From Odobenus rosmarus divergens (taxonomy: Eukaryota; Chordata; Mammalia; Carnivora; Odobenidae), in the NCBI RefSeq assembly GCF_000321225.1, contig NW_004450276.1:900300-964299 (forward strand): 64,000 nt of DNA, written 5' to 3'. Made by a program: the position numbers and the translations under genes. Position 1 is the first letter of the stretch. Every line of letters starts with the position of its first letter. The notes under the pieces were generated by a model, which had not been told where the DNA came from, ran no database searches, and worked only from the letters and a program-made list of their open reading frames with translations. This document shows, piece after piece, positions 12,287 to 22,699 of the stretch.

Positions 12287-12479
12287 TGTTTTTTTTATAA
12301 GATTTTATTTATTTATTTGAGAAAGCATGAGAGAGAGAAAGCACGAGAGGGGGGACGGTCAGGGAGAAGCAGACTCCCGTTGAGCAGGGAGCCTGATGTG
12401 GGACTTGATCCCAGGACCCCGGGAATCATGACCTGGGCCGAAGGCAGATGCTTAACCTACTGAGCCACCCAGGTGCCCT
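12287..12479 (-). mobile_element. CAN-SINE (tRNA-derived carnivore SINE)
   Basis: In reverse orientation the element runs from a T-rich start and AAGATTTTATTTATTTATTT to a head ending GAGCCACCCAGGTGCCC. The B-box region appears as GGGACTTGATCCCAGG. Flanks GCTTTTGTTTTTA (12274-12286) and GCTCTTGTTTTTA (12480-12492) are a target duplication with one mismatch. Length (193 nt) is full for the family. Confidence 0.95.
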
Positions 12480-12492
12480 GCTCTTGTTTTTA

Positions 12493-13904
12493 GATTCTTT
12501 CCTCATGTCATGGAAGAAAGGTCCCACAGCACTGGCTCAGTAAGGTGGTACCCTATGGGATGTCCTGAAAAGCGCATGTGTTCTCCAGTAAATGTGCTGA
12601 GGGAGGGAGTTCCAGGTCACTCCAGGTATTCAAGCAGAGGCTAGAATGCCAATCAGGCCAGGGATGCTGTGGAAGGTTCTCTGCATGTAACGAGAGTTTG
12701 GCCTGACCTCTAACGTTCAAATCCAAGATCCCCTATAAATGCCTTTCGATACTCAGACCCTTCAGAATCCCTTCTCAGAAAGCTGTGACAGGCAGAGGGG
12801 CATTCGTCCTGCCCTGAGTGGATGAGGGTCTCACAACGCCAGGATCCCGAGGGGGCACGGGCACCAACTGGTCATTTGCCTCTACAGCCAATCACAGCTT
12901 AGTCAAGACTCCCCACTAGCTTGGAGCTGCCTCCAACTGGTTTTCCCTCCCCACCACTAATTCTCATTAACCCGAAAGACAAATTACAGAAGTGTGCGAT
13001 CTCACACTGATGTCCAATCTGTCTTTTCTAACATCCTCTATTTATCAGACATCTTCAGAGCATGTGAACCATGACTCCTCAGTCTTTGCCAAAGCGTACT
13101 CTTCACTGTGCAGAGCTGAAGGATGGGGACGGACAGCCAAGGTGGCTCGGAGATGGGCAGCCGTGGACATACAGATCCATTTACGGACAAGACGGCCAAG
13201 GGGCTCTCTCTCCTGTCGCTGGCAGGAAACAGGAAAAAAACATTCTCTGCTCTTGGCTGGAGAGCACCCAGGTGAGCTGAACCCCTGTCCAGTGGTCCTG
13301 CAGTAGTAACAGGGGCCAATGTTGGGTTGCTCCCATTTCAAAGCACGCCACAGCAACCCACACAGTGCACATGTAAGCCGTCCGTTCTTCAACCCCCCAA
13401 CTGCATCTCCCAATATATACATCCTAATAAAAACAAAATGGAAGCTATCCATAGGGACACAACTTTTTAATATAAATTTTTGAGTTGAATTCTCTATCAC
13501 CTTACAATGTGTCCTTTTAAGGAATATATCATTTTCATATGCAACTTGTGGGCTTCACAGGAGGCTAATCCTTTTGCCTCTGCACCTTATGTTCATGATT
13601 TTCTTCCTGTGTCCAGTACATGAAATGCAGCTCAACTCCCACAGAATAAAAATGTGCAGATATGTGGCTTTCTGTCTGTTTACAACCATGTGGTTGAATT
13701 TCAGGAAAATTCGCAGATTGTGGGATCTGAAAGGGACTCTGGAGATGACCTACCCTGTGTCCTCCACATAGCTTTTGGGGGAATGGGGTCTATAATAGTT
13801 CAATGACTGCTAAGATTCAGTAATGACTAAGCCAAGACAATGAATTTCCACTACCTTGCACTTTCCATTTACTATAAGCTTATTTTCTACCCAACAGGGT
13901 GAAG
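12493..13904. other. Unique sequence, no gene recognised
   Basis: The longest frames (13045-13500 minus, 12992-13306 plus) overlap each other in antisense and contain no recognisable domain. They are treated as chance. Confidence 0.5.
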
Positions 13905-14168
13905 CACGTGCCTGCCTACTTTTGCAGAACCGCCACTTCAGAAAACTGGCAGTTTCTTACCAAGTTAAATATATGTCTATTGCATGACCCAGTGCTTCTG
14001 CTTCTAGGAACCTACCCAGGGGAAATGAAAACATGCCTGTATAAAGACTTGTACAAAAAAATGTTCATAGCAGCTGTATTCATAAAAACCCCACACTGGA
14101 AACAATATTAACATGCAATAATAGGCCAATGGATAAACAAATTGAGGTGTGTTTATACAATGGAATAT
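13905..14168 (+). mobile_element. Old L1 fragment (3' part of ORF2)
   Basis: Nucleotide order matches ancient mammalian L1 just upstream of the ORF2 end: GCAGTTTCTTACCAAGTTAA, TGCATGACCCAGTGCTTCTG, GGGGAAATGAAAACATGCCT, TTCATAGCAGCTGTATTCAT and CCAATGGATAAACAAATTGA. Many substitutions break the frame. The 70-codon open frame at 13899-14111 is this relic and not a gene. Confidence 0.88.
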
Positions 14169-14997
14169 TGGTTACTTTGGCAGATATTCTGGGCAAGTCG
14201 TCCTGATACAGCAAGCTGAAAGAGGAAGGTTCAATCCTCTTGGATGATCCCCAGGCCCCTTTGTACTCTTGGCCATCTTGGCTCATCTCTTCAATACCTT
14301 CTTTCTCCCTCTGCTAGCCCATTTTATATCCTCTTCTCTCAAACCTCGAATACTATAATACTTCCTCATCCATCCTCCCTCCCAGCTGATCACCTTGTTC
14401 CCTATTTCACTGAGAACATGGAAACATTCCAAAGAGAAGTGTGACCCAGTCCCAACACGAGTTCCCCAACCTGCTGCTGCTTGCACCACACCTGGTAGCT
14501 CCTGTCCTTTCCTCTGCGGCATGTCCTGCCCGGACCCCGAGCCAAGGCCACCCCCTCCACTTCCATTCCAGAGCCCCATCCCTTCTACCTACACAATGAC
14601 ACTGCTCTAGCAACTGTCCCCTCTCCTCCACCATCAATTCCCCGAGCCCTGCCAGCCATTCACACTAACACGAAACACACTTGACTCGTGCCTGTCCTGA
14701 CCCAACATCCTTGGCCAGCAATGGCCCATCCCTGCCCTCACTTGGAGCAAACTCTCTCAAGATTTCCCTGTGTTTAACCCATTCCAAGCTAAGCTTCCTA
14801 AACAAGCTCCTAGCTTTGATAAGACCTCTGCATTGTTAACTCCAAAGGGCATTCTCAATATTATCTTACCCCAATTACCAATGGCAATGGGCACCTTCTT
14901 GAGACCATTAATTCGTGTGGTTTCTGGGACACTGTGCTCTGTTAGCTCACTTTATGACTGAGGGCTCCCTCTCAGTTCCCCATACTGGTTTTTCCCC

Positions 14998-15013
14998 CCT
15001 CTTGCTGCCTCTT
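14998..15013. repeat. Target-site duplication of the 7SK copy, left
   Basis: CCTCTTGCTGCCTCTT is repeated exactly at 15253-15268. In the sense orientation of the inserted RNA the target reads TTT/AAGAGG, which fits the loose TTTT/AA preference of L1 endonuclease. Confidence 0.92.
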
Positions 15014-15252
15014 GAGAGCTTGTCTGGAGGTTCTAGCAGGGGAGCACAGCTACTCGTATACCCTTGACCGAAGAATGGTCCTCTCCTCTATCGGGGAAGG
15101 TCGTCCTCTTCGACCGAGCGCACAGCTTCGGGAGGGACGCACATGGAGCGGGGAGGGAGAAAGGGGACATCCGCCTAGCCAGCCAGATCAGCCAAATCAA
15201 CCCTTGCGATCAATGGGGTGACGGATGTCGCAGCCAGATCGCCCGCACATCC
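15014..15252 (-). pseudogene. RN7SK: 7SK snRNA tailless retropseudogene (3'-truncated)
   Basis: On the minus strand the copy starts at the 7SK 5' end, GGATGTG (15252-15246), and follows the RNA through GGCGATCTGGCTGCGACATC, GTCACCCCATTGATCGC, GGCTGATCTGGCTGGCTAGG, TCCCTCCCGAAGCTG, GAGGACGACC and GGGTATACGAGTAGCTG to CAAGCTCTC. That is roughly the first 240 of 331 nt, with a few substitutions. The final 3' stem and oligo-U end are missing and there is no poly(A). Perfect 16-bp duplications abut both ends. In cells 7SK sequesters P-TEFb within an RNP with HEXIM and LARP7. This copy lacks the 3' part bound by LARP7 and should be inert. Confidence 0.95.
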
Positions 15253-15268
15253 CCTCTTGCTGCCTCTT
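15253..15268. repeat. Target-site duplication of the 7SK copy, right
   Basis: Exact copy of 14998-15013. It directly follows the 5' end of the RNA sequence. Confidence 0.92.
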
Positions 15269-15984
15269 AAACACTGGGAGAGGGGGGAGGTGGGGCTCAG
15301 TCTCTGGACCGCTTCTCCTCATACTCCCTAGATGATCTCCTCCAGACTCCCGACTATCAGACTACACACCCTGGACACTCGTGCATGCAACTCCAGACAG
15401 ATCACAGTCCTGTCTCTGGACTATGAGAGCCACCTGCCAACCACCCCCTTAACCCCACCCAAGCTGCCTTTCTCTCAAATCCACTCCACTCCCAGGATTC
15501 CATTTGAGCAACACCAACTTCATTCTTTCCATCCCACATCCGATTCACCAGAAAATTCTGTTAGCCTCTCCCCTTCAAATAAACATCTAACATGTTTCTC
15601 CTCAGTTCCATCTCAGTCAACCCACCACCACCTCCTGCTCAGGTTCCTGCAATTGCCTCCAAACTGTTTTCTCTGCTCCCTTTTTCACCCCTCCCCCCGG
15701 ACCAGTGATCCTTCTAAAAGGTTAACCAGATCTTGCCACTCTTCTGCTCAAAACACACTCATGGCTTCCTGTCTCATTGAGAACAAAGGCCAAACTCTTG
15801 TCATCACTGGTATCTTTTTGACCTCACAGTGGCCTCGTTGTTTCTTCCTGGGCGGGTGCACCCATGGGCCCCCCGCCTGGACCACTGCTCTCCTCAATTT
15901 CTGTACATCCTTCTGGTCTCTGGGGCCTTCTTTGACACCTTCCACCCTCAGCCTCTTGTCGCCATCTAACATTTGGTTCACTGC

Positions 15985-16030
15985 TTGTTTCTCCCCACTA
16001 GAATACAAATTTGTTTCTCCCCACTAGAAT
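15985..16030. repeat. 26-bp near-tandem duplication inside L2
   Basis: TTGTTTCTCCCCACTAGAAT occurs at 15985-16004 and 16011-16030, so a unit of 26 bp is duplicated. It lies in the L2 3' region and looks like replication slippage. Confidence 0.85.
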
Positions 16031-16130
16031 GCAAACCTCACCAGGACAGCGATTATGTTTTATTCCCCGCTGGACCCAGGGCCAGTAATAGGCACCATAA
16101 ATCTTCGTTGAGTGAATAAATGAATAACAA

Positions 16131-17767
16131 AAGAATACTAGGCTTTGTATTGAGTGGAACATGTTCCTTCTACTTCCTGCAACTAAAGCATTATAAATAA
16201 ATTACATTATCAACAAATTAGCTCGCTGAGACCATCAGAGCTCTGTTCTCCAAATCGCCATAAGAGAATCAATAGCACCGGATCAAACCATGAAGAAATT
16301 CAATCTTGCCTCCACATGAAATCAAAATAGCATTTATGGTACGCAAAGTTACTTATTAATTCAATAAACATTTGCAAACATGCAACTGTGAGCATAAACT
16401 AGTTAAAGAGAAAAAAATCAGGCAGCTGGAGCCAGAAGCAGGTCTCTTGTAGTACAGGCTGTCTACATATCTATGCAGCAAGGAATTTGCTGTGACTGTC
16501 ACTCCCTTTCTTCCTTTCCCCCCCGCCCCCTTTATTTGAAGTTTAGACCAATCTGGAAAAGCTGAGTGTGGGAAACATACAGGTAATTACAGGGTTGCAT
16601 TAATATGAAGAAAAGCCAAATTAGGCGTTATTAACAACTGACAGTGAAGAGTCAGAAGACACTATAGACACAACAAGAAAAACCACTTATAATTAACAGA
16701 TCATCAACCACAGGCTAAAGGTCATTTTTTTTTGCAGTAAGTGATGTGGACCCTCAAACAAAGAAGAGATTTTCCCAGCACAGGAAAGAGTTGGGCAGGA
16801 AGAATAAAAAACACAAAGAACAGTATCCAGATCACTAGAATCTGAACAATTAAAGAATTTGGCACATCATTTCTCTGACACTCTATTTCTCTCAGATCAA
16901 AGGAGAAAAGCCAGCATAATTGGTCACATTTTTATGGTACTTCACAGCTTGAAAATCATATGAACATAGATTATTTCTTCCACCATGACAAAATTTATGT
17001 TGTGGACACAACAGTGTAACTAATGTTAAAACGAACACAAAAACAAAAACAGGCCTAAAATGGCATTACTTAGGTTAAGGCCCCCAAGTCAGCAAATCAA
17101 GACTTAACACCTAACCTAACTGCAGCTTCAACCTTCCAGGTATATAACCTTTACGGTCAATTTTCTGGTCAATACCTGGAAATTTACTGATAGACACCAC
17201 GGGGAGCCTGGCCTCAACAATGCATTCCTTGCTAATAAATTCCTTTCCTCCTTCTCTTCTTCTTTTTTAAATTCTCTCTGTGCTTTAAAAGTCTTTAAAA
17301 AAAAAAACAAAAAACCTCAGAAGAGCTCCTACCTTCTCTTTGCTAGATGGGACCCTGATTCACAAATGGTTTAATAAAACCAATTAGATCGTGAAATTTA
17401 CTTGGTTGAATTTTAACTCTACATATTTTTTATATGTTTTATATACTTTGATTTATATACATCATAGAGAAAGAAACTGAGGGTAAGACACTCTTCCAAA
17501 AACACTTTCTATGGTCAATTAAGTTTGGGAAATGCTGCACCCTCAATGCCCTCCCTGGACATTAAAGTTGAGCACCTGCGCATCGGCAAATGGTTTTCCC
17601 CAGTTTTCCAAGCTTATTTGAACCTAACACCCTTTTTGTGGGCCTATTAGTATCCTTGCAACATACACAGATCACCCTAGCCTGAAGATTCTCCAATATC
17701 ACTTTGTGGCCTCAAAAGACTTTCCACCACTGAGGCCCCCAGTGGGTCTGTGATTTAAAATAAAATC
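16131..17767. other. Unique AT-rich sequence, part CNE-like
   Basis: No coding signal or repeat family. The parts at 16170-16400 and 16550-16720 are complex and AT-rich, with motifs such as CAACAAATTAGCTCGC, CAGGTAATTACAGGG, GCATTAATATG and GCGTTATTAAC, resembling conserved regulatory DNA. A polypyrimidine/C run lies at about 16503-16532 and an A run near 17297-17312. Confidence 0.4.
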
Positions 17768-17940
17768 TTTTTTTCTTTTTTTTTTAAGATTTTTATTTAT
17801 CTATTCATGAGAGACACAGAGAGAGAGAGAGGCAGAGGGAGTACCAGGCTCCCAAGGAGCAGAGAGCCCGATGCGGGACTCGATCCCAGGACTCCGGGAT
17901 CGTGACCTGAGGTGAAGGCAGACGCTCAACCATCTGAGCC
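17768..17940 (-). mobile_element. CAN-SINE, 5' head truncated
   Basis: In reverse orientation it contains a T run, AAGATTTTTATTTATCTATT, a GA-rich block, GATGCGGGACTCGATCCCAG and GGCAGACGCTCAACCATCTG. It stops at GAGCC, and the following CACCCAGGCGCCC-type head is missing. The GAGAGACACAGAGAGAGAG block differs from the other copies here, suggesting another subfamily. I see no convincing target duplication. Confidence 0.88.
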
Positions 17941-18379
17941 CTCTTGATGAAAATGACAAGCACAAACCAGCCCCTGCCTCCTGTAGTCAATCACTGAGTG
18001 TGAGTTTCCCGGCTTCTGTGCAAGGACAGGGGCCAGGGGCGTTCTCACGGGGGCTCTTTTGAGAGGCAGCTTTGGATGGGAGGAGACCACTTTCCCTGAG
18101 AGGACAGTGGATGCCCAGAGGCGAGGATGCAGGGAGGCTTTGCTCAAGGATGCCAGGCATGCCGTTAAGACACGCGCAGCTCAAAGCAGCCCATTTAATA
18201 GCTTCTGACGTGCACAGAAGCCGGGAGGAACCGGGGTGGAGGGGCAGTTGTTGGACAAGAGAATTCTACAATACAGCATGAATCCAATCCCTTTATGGTT
18301 TTCCCAACGGCAAGAATGGATACAGACCTCACCGGATAATCATGCTTATTAAATACGTGTGAAAGATTGTGATTCATCT
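17941..18379. other. Unique sequence
   Basis: Short overlapping frames on both strands only. Nothing recognised. Confidence 0.5.
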
Positions 18380-19330
18380 TCCCTCCTGTTTCTTAAATCA
18401 CTTCGTGAAAGCCAGAATTGACATCCACAGAAATGACATAATGCCGTACAAAATGGTCTCATTATTAAAAGTACCCCTTTAACGTAAAATCATCTTGGAT
18501 AGTTACTCGGCTGCAACCTTGCCACTCTGCTGTTGTTTATGCGTGTTAACGTATGGGGTAAATTATTTCTCTGATACCCCGCAAATGGAACTTCTGAACT
18601 CATTATGTATAAATTATTAAGTTATAAAACACAACTGCTAATAAAACTGTGGTTACAAGAAGTGTGATTAAAGTCACGTTACTGTGACCTATTAAACAAT
18701 AATGTATTAATTCATAAAGCTGTACGCAGCTTATCCAGTTCCTATAATTAAAATATGCTTCATCACTAATTGCCTTACCAACCCTTAAATTTCCCTGAAA
18801 CTATTCGCGAATGATGGCAAAACAGCAGCTCTTGCTATCAGACGTCTTCTGGTACTGGTAACTAAGAAAACCCTCGTAATAAAAAACTTTTTATCTCTGT
18901 TCTAATGCAATCTTATTGATTAGTCATAGATTTATGGCTGGGAGATATTTTGGTAAAATTAATGCGTGTTTAAAGGTAGGGGGAAAAAAAAACCCAGGCA
19001 CAGAAATTGAGGGGAATAACAATGTTTCACATATTTCTGCCAACATATTAACTAATACAGCAAAAAAGATCCTTGATATGTCATTTGCTGACTGATGCAT
19101 GCACAGAGCTGAGGCTCAAGCACGGAATTTTATTGCTGAAGACATTTTCATCTGCAGCCAAATCACCAGGGAAACACTTTGTCAAACAACTTCATTCTGC
19201 ATGGAGACTTCGTGACAATATTGGCATCCTAAGAATTTGCTCGGGTTTTTCCTATTGCATCTACCTGTCTGTGCCTGGAAATATTTACAGCAACACTGCA
19301 ATTCATGCAGACGTTTGGTTTTAGCACCTA
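18380..19330. other. Candidate conserved non-coding block
   Basis: About 950 bp of complex, AT-rich, repeat-free sequence with many homeodomain-like cores (AAATTATTAAG, GCTAATAAAACTG, TGTATTAATTCATAAAG, CCTATAATTAAAATATG, CATCACTAATTGCC, TTATTGATTAGTCATAG) and retained CpGs in an AT-rich context (ACTATTCGCGAATG). A 9-bp inverted palindrome ATTCGCGAAT lies near 18803-18812. No open frame of note except 19073-19324 (plus), which has no known motif. The regulatory role is inference. Confidence 0.4.
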
Positions 19331-19569
19331 GAAACAACCTAGCCAGCTCATGTTTTATATCGCCAGACGGTTTAAAGTAAGTGCTCCGGAGTTGTATGTT
19401 TTTAACATAAACGACATAATATATTTTAGGAAAAATTCATTATCAAACCCCCATTTCATATTAATAGGAAAAGATCTGGCATTGGGCATCTGCAAAGTTA
19501 GAACCCAAAGTTGCTTTCCAAGCAGCTAATCTTTGTGCCTGAGTTACAGTGGAAAGTCAAAAAATTATT

Positions 19570-19608
19570 AAAGAGGGAGAGTGGGGGAGAGAGGGAGGGA
19601 GGGGGTAA
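19570..19608. repeat. GA-rich low-complexity tract
   Basis: A purine-only run of GAGG and GGGAGA units. Confidence 0.8.
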
Positions 19609-19769
19609 GAACACAACACACGTGGCTTGTTGGATTCTGGATATTTTGAATGTACTTTTCATTTTAGGTCCTGAATTTATCTTGCCTGCAGTGAAAACAC
19701 AACCCCTCAAAACAGCCCTGGACACTTCACCCCTCCTCCTATCCAATCTTCACATACATGCTCCTGAAT

Positions 19770-20440
19770 TCTTCCCCTAAATAACTTTCTCAGCCTCTCC
19801 TTCACCCCCTGGTCCAAGCTACCATCCATGTCTCATTCCTAGGTCCCTGAGATGGCCCAGCAAGTGGTCTGCTTCCACTGGCCCCTTCACCTATAGTCTA
19901 AAGTGACTTCTCCAAAGCAAACTGGATCACACTCCCACCCATTCACATCCGCCATTTCCCTTCACTCTGGGATAAAACTCCTCAAAGGGAGCTACCAACT
20001 AGCATGGGGTTCCTGCCCAGCACTGACTTCACCTGGAACCACTCTCTTTGCTACAAGCACAGTGAATCCCTCAAATGAACCTTGCCCTCTGCTGCCACAG
20101 GGCCTTTGCATGTACAGCTTTTGCTGCTGGGAATGCCCTTCCATGCTTGCTGCTAGATCCACTTACCCTTCTCATTCCTTCATTCGTTAGCTCCTGCCAC
20201 TTTTCAGTTTTGTTGGGCTATCAAGTCCCCTGGTACAAGCTCTTACAGCACGGTGTACTTTTCCTTTTCCAGACTTACTACATTTCCGAGACAGATTAGA
20301 GAGTGACTCCCCTACTGCACTGTACAGTTCATATGGGCAGGAGATGTATTTATCTTCACACTCGAGTCCCTCAGCAGAGGGCCTGTCACGAATGGTCGAA
20401 CAGGTGAGCAATCAATTCCCCCGAAGCAAGGGAGCTGAAT
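19770..20440 (+). mobile_element. L2 LINE 3' fragment
   Basis: Characteristic L2 words appear in order: TGGTCCAAGCTACCATCCAT, CAAACTGGATCACACTCC, CCACAGGGCCTTTGCATGTA, GCTGGGAATGCCCTTCCATG, GCTCCTGCCACTTTTCAG and CTCAGCAGAGGGCCTGTCAC. Diverged and non-coding. Confidence 0.82.
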
Positions 20441-22124
20441 GATGGGTCCCTTCACTGCATTCATACCAAGCAAGAAGACTTCTACTGTCCTTCCCACCAT
20501 TAAAAACAGGACTCTGTAGAGCCACACGGGCTAACACCTGACAGGATGACCTGCCGCCAGCAAATTGTTTATGGTATTGAGTTTTCTCCTCTGAGCGGAG
20601 GGAAGAATTAAACAAGGCTACACACACACACACACACACACACAATCCTATATATGGTTTGGGCTGTTGTGAACACATCTTTACTAGGACAACATAGAGC
20701 AAGGACTTAGGTCTGCATGGAGTTGCTCACGGGTATCAGCGTGATTTTACTCTAACTTTTACTCCCTCGAACATCTCACGTATTGCCTGGTGACAGAGAA
20801 GTACGCCGACATCCACTCTTTAATAAATTAGTTACAGAAAAGCAGACAGAGTGCAAAGGCAGCAGGTAGAGGAGGAGGGAAGAAGCAAAACACAGGGTAA
20901 CAGGTGGTTTGGAAAGCTAGTGAATAATCCAGAAGAGCCACAGAACAATCAGGTGCTACTCTGCGGAGATCGAGAGATCGGGAAAGAAACTGGTAGAAAA
21001 AGTAGGAACAGCACCAACACCAACCAGCCTCTGATTATGAACTCTGGTTGACAACAGAAATCTATGACCAGCTAGAGCATCTGGGTCTCTTAACTTTTCT
21101 CATCAGTGATTCTTCACAGACTGTCTCTGTGTGCTGAGGAAGAGCTACTTTCTTTCGTCTTAAATTTTCTGGCCATTAATTATATCTAGGACGGCTTGTT
21201 TTGTATAGTAATAAACAAAGAAACATCACGCCTGGCTTTGGAGGGATATCAGTGTTATGTAAAATTAGATTATCCTTAAAATCCATTCTGTAACATTCTT
21301 TTCCAATCCTACAGATAATTTCTTCAAAGACCCTGAAATAACAATTGATTATGTAAAAGCACTAACCTTAAGCCTACTTCCAAAAGACTAACCACCACAG
21401 AGCACAAAATCCTTGTGAATTGTTTTGAATTTATATAGCATTCTTTGCTAGTCTCAAGATTTCAAATATTTATGCTTTTCTTTTCTTTAATTTTAAAAGT
21501 CAAGTTTTTGGGATATAACATGCACAGCAAAATCTCATGCTTACTCTTGAAATAACAAGCACAAACAAAAAATTCATCAGTGTTCTAAAAGGTGAACAGG
21601 TAGAAAGTTCTTTTTGGTCAATACATATGTTTATTGCTCAATTTACTCAGGAGACAAAACAAAGGAAAAAAAGCCTGAACAATATTTTCATAATGAAGGG
21701 ATTTATAAACACACAATGTTTACTCAGAGATACTACCACGAAGGATAGTGAAGGATCTGTACAGAGCTGCTTTATTTACGAATCAGAGTACAGTATGAGA
21801 AGCAAGTCCAGTAACATCCTGCCATGCGAATCATAGAGATTTGTCTGGACAACATCAAACACATAACGATGATTTGTGGAAAAGGGTAACAAATGGGATC
21901 TGTTACCGAAAAGAGAAATAAGATGATGGCCTTAAAAATGACGGCCACCCTTTACTTCTGAGGGGCTTTAGTGTGGACACTTGAAGATGCAAAAATTACA
22001 TTCATTATGTGAAAAATGCTAAATTCCTCTTACCTCATTCCACCTCCTTCCAAGAATTAAAGTGACAACTTCTGCATCATCATTCATGATCAATCGGTAA
22101 CATGATCCCCTGGTGCCGCCTATG
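20441..22124. other. Unique sequence with one microsatellite
   Basis: No gene recognised. Frames such as 20412-20702 (minus) are low-complexity or motif-free. The start of an old L1-type 3' region may lie near 21490-21560 (GTCAAGTTTTTGGGATATAA), but support is weak. Confidence 0.5.
20619..20644. repeat. (CA)n microsatellite
   Basis: About 12-13 uninterrupted CA units. Confidence 0.95.
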
Positions 22125-22230
22125 TTAACCACGTAACCTCGGGCAAGTCACCTACCGTCTCTGCCTGGATTTCCAAATCTGTATCACAGAGGTAACTCTG
22201 CCTCAGCTGTTCAGCTGAATTAGAAAACCC
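22125..22230 (+). repeat. MIR SINE fragment
   Basis: CACGTAACCTCGGGCAAGTC followed by a TTTCCAAATCTGTAT-like stretch matches the MIR core. Confidence 0.7.
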
Positions 22231-22549
22231 AAGTGCAGCTCATCACCTCCCACTACCTGCCCCCTTGCCGGGCCTTGCCCAGCCTCGCCCTCACTAAATA
22301 GGAGCTGTGGCAATTACCAACCACCCACCCACCACGCACCTGGGGGAAGACAACTTCCAATTTACAGAAGAAGTTCATGTTTTCAAAGTGAGTTATCACC
22401 ACAACAAACAAGTTTCTGGATGGTCTCAGGGATCAGAATGTAAACACTGGCCAGAAACCCGCTAAGGAGACTTTCACCACGATGACAGCAATTGTAGGTT
22501 ATAGAATCAGGGTGTCCCAGCTGCGGTCTGCTCTGTCCGGGGCTTGCCA

Positions 22550-22695
22550 TGTGCGATCTTATTTATTGCTCATGGCAGTCCTAGGATGTAGGTATTATTT
22601 CCGGTTTTACATGTTGCAACAAAGGCACGGGCATGAAGGAGAAGTTAAAGGACAAGCTCAAGCAGTGATGCTAGGTCTGAACCAGACTCTGTGGG
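22550..22695 (-). repeat. MIR-type SINE fragment
   Basis: TAGGATGTAGGTATTATTTC, TTTTACATGTTGCAACAAAG and GCAGTGATGCTAGGTCTGAA fit a reverse MIR with its 3' region and core. Confidence 0.6.
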
Positions 22696-22699
22696 GCCC

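Larger units (their letters stand above)
14290..16130 (+). mobile_element. L2 LINE (CR1-like), about 1.6 kb, split by a 7SK insertion
   Basis: Landmarks of L2 appear in order. Near 14380 is CCTCCCAGCTGATCACCTTG with TCCCTATTTCACTGAGAA. Near 14610 is CTAGCAACTGTCCCCTCTCC. After the 7SK insertion come GGGGCTCAGTCTCTGGACC and GATGATCTCCTCCAGACTCC. Near 15540 is TCCGATTCACCAGAAAATTC, near 15730 CTTGCCACTCTTCTGCTCAA, and the end has CCACTAGAATGCAAACCTCA and TTGAGTGAATAAATGAATAA. The 231-codon open frame at 15332-16027 is built from this decayed LINE and is not a gene. The element is interrupted at 15014-15252 and carries a 26-bp internal duplication at 15985-16030. Confidence 0.85.

Noticed and set aside
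13045..13500. 151-codon open frame (minus)
   Set aside because: No recognisable motif and overlapped by several open frames on the other strand.
15332..16027. 231-codon open frame (plus)
   Set aside because: It lies within a decayed L2 LINE. The nucleotide words match L2, not a host gene, and the residue composition is low-information.
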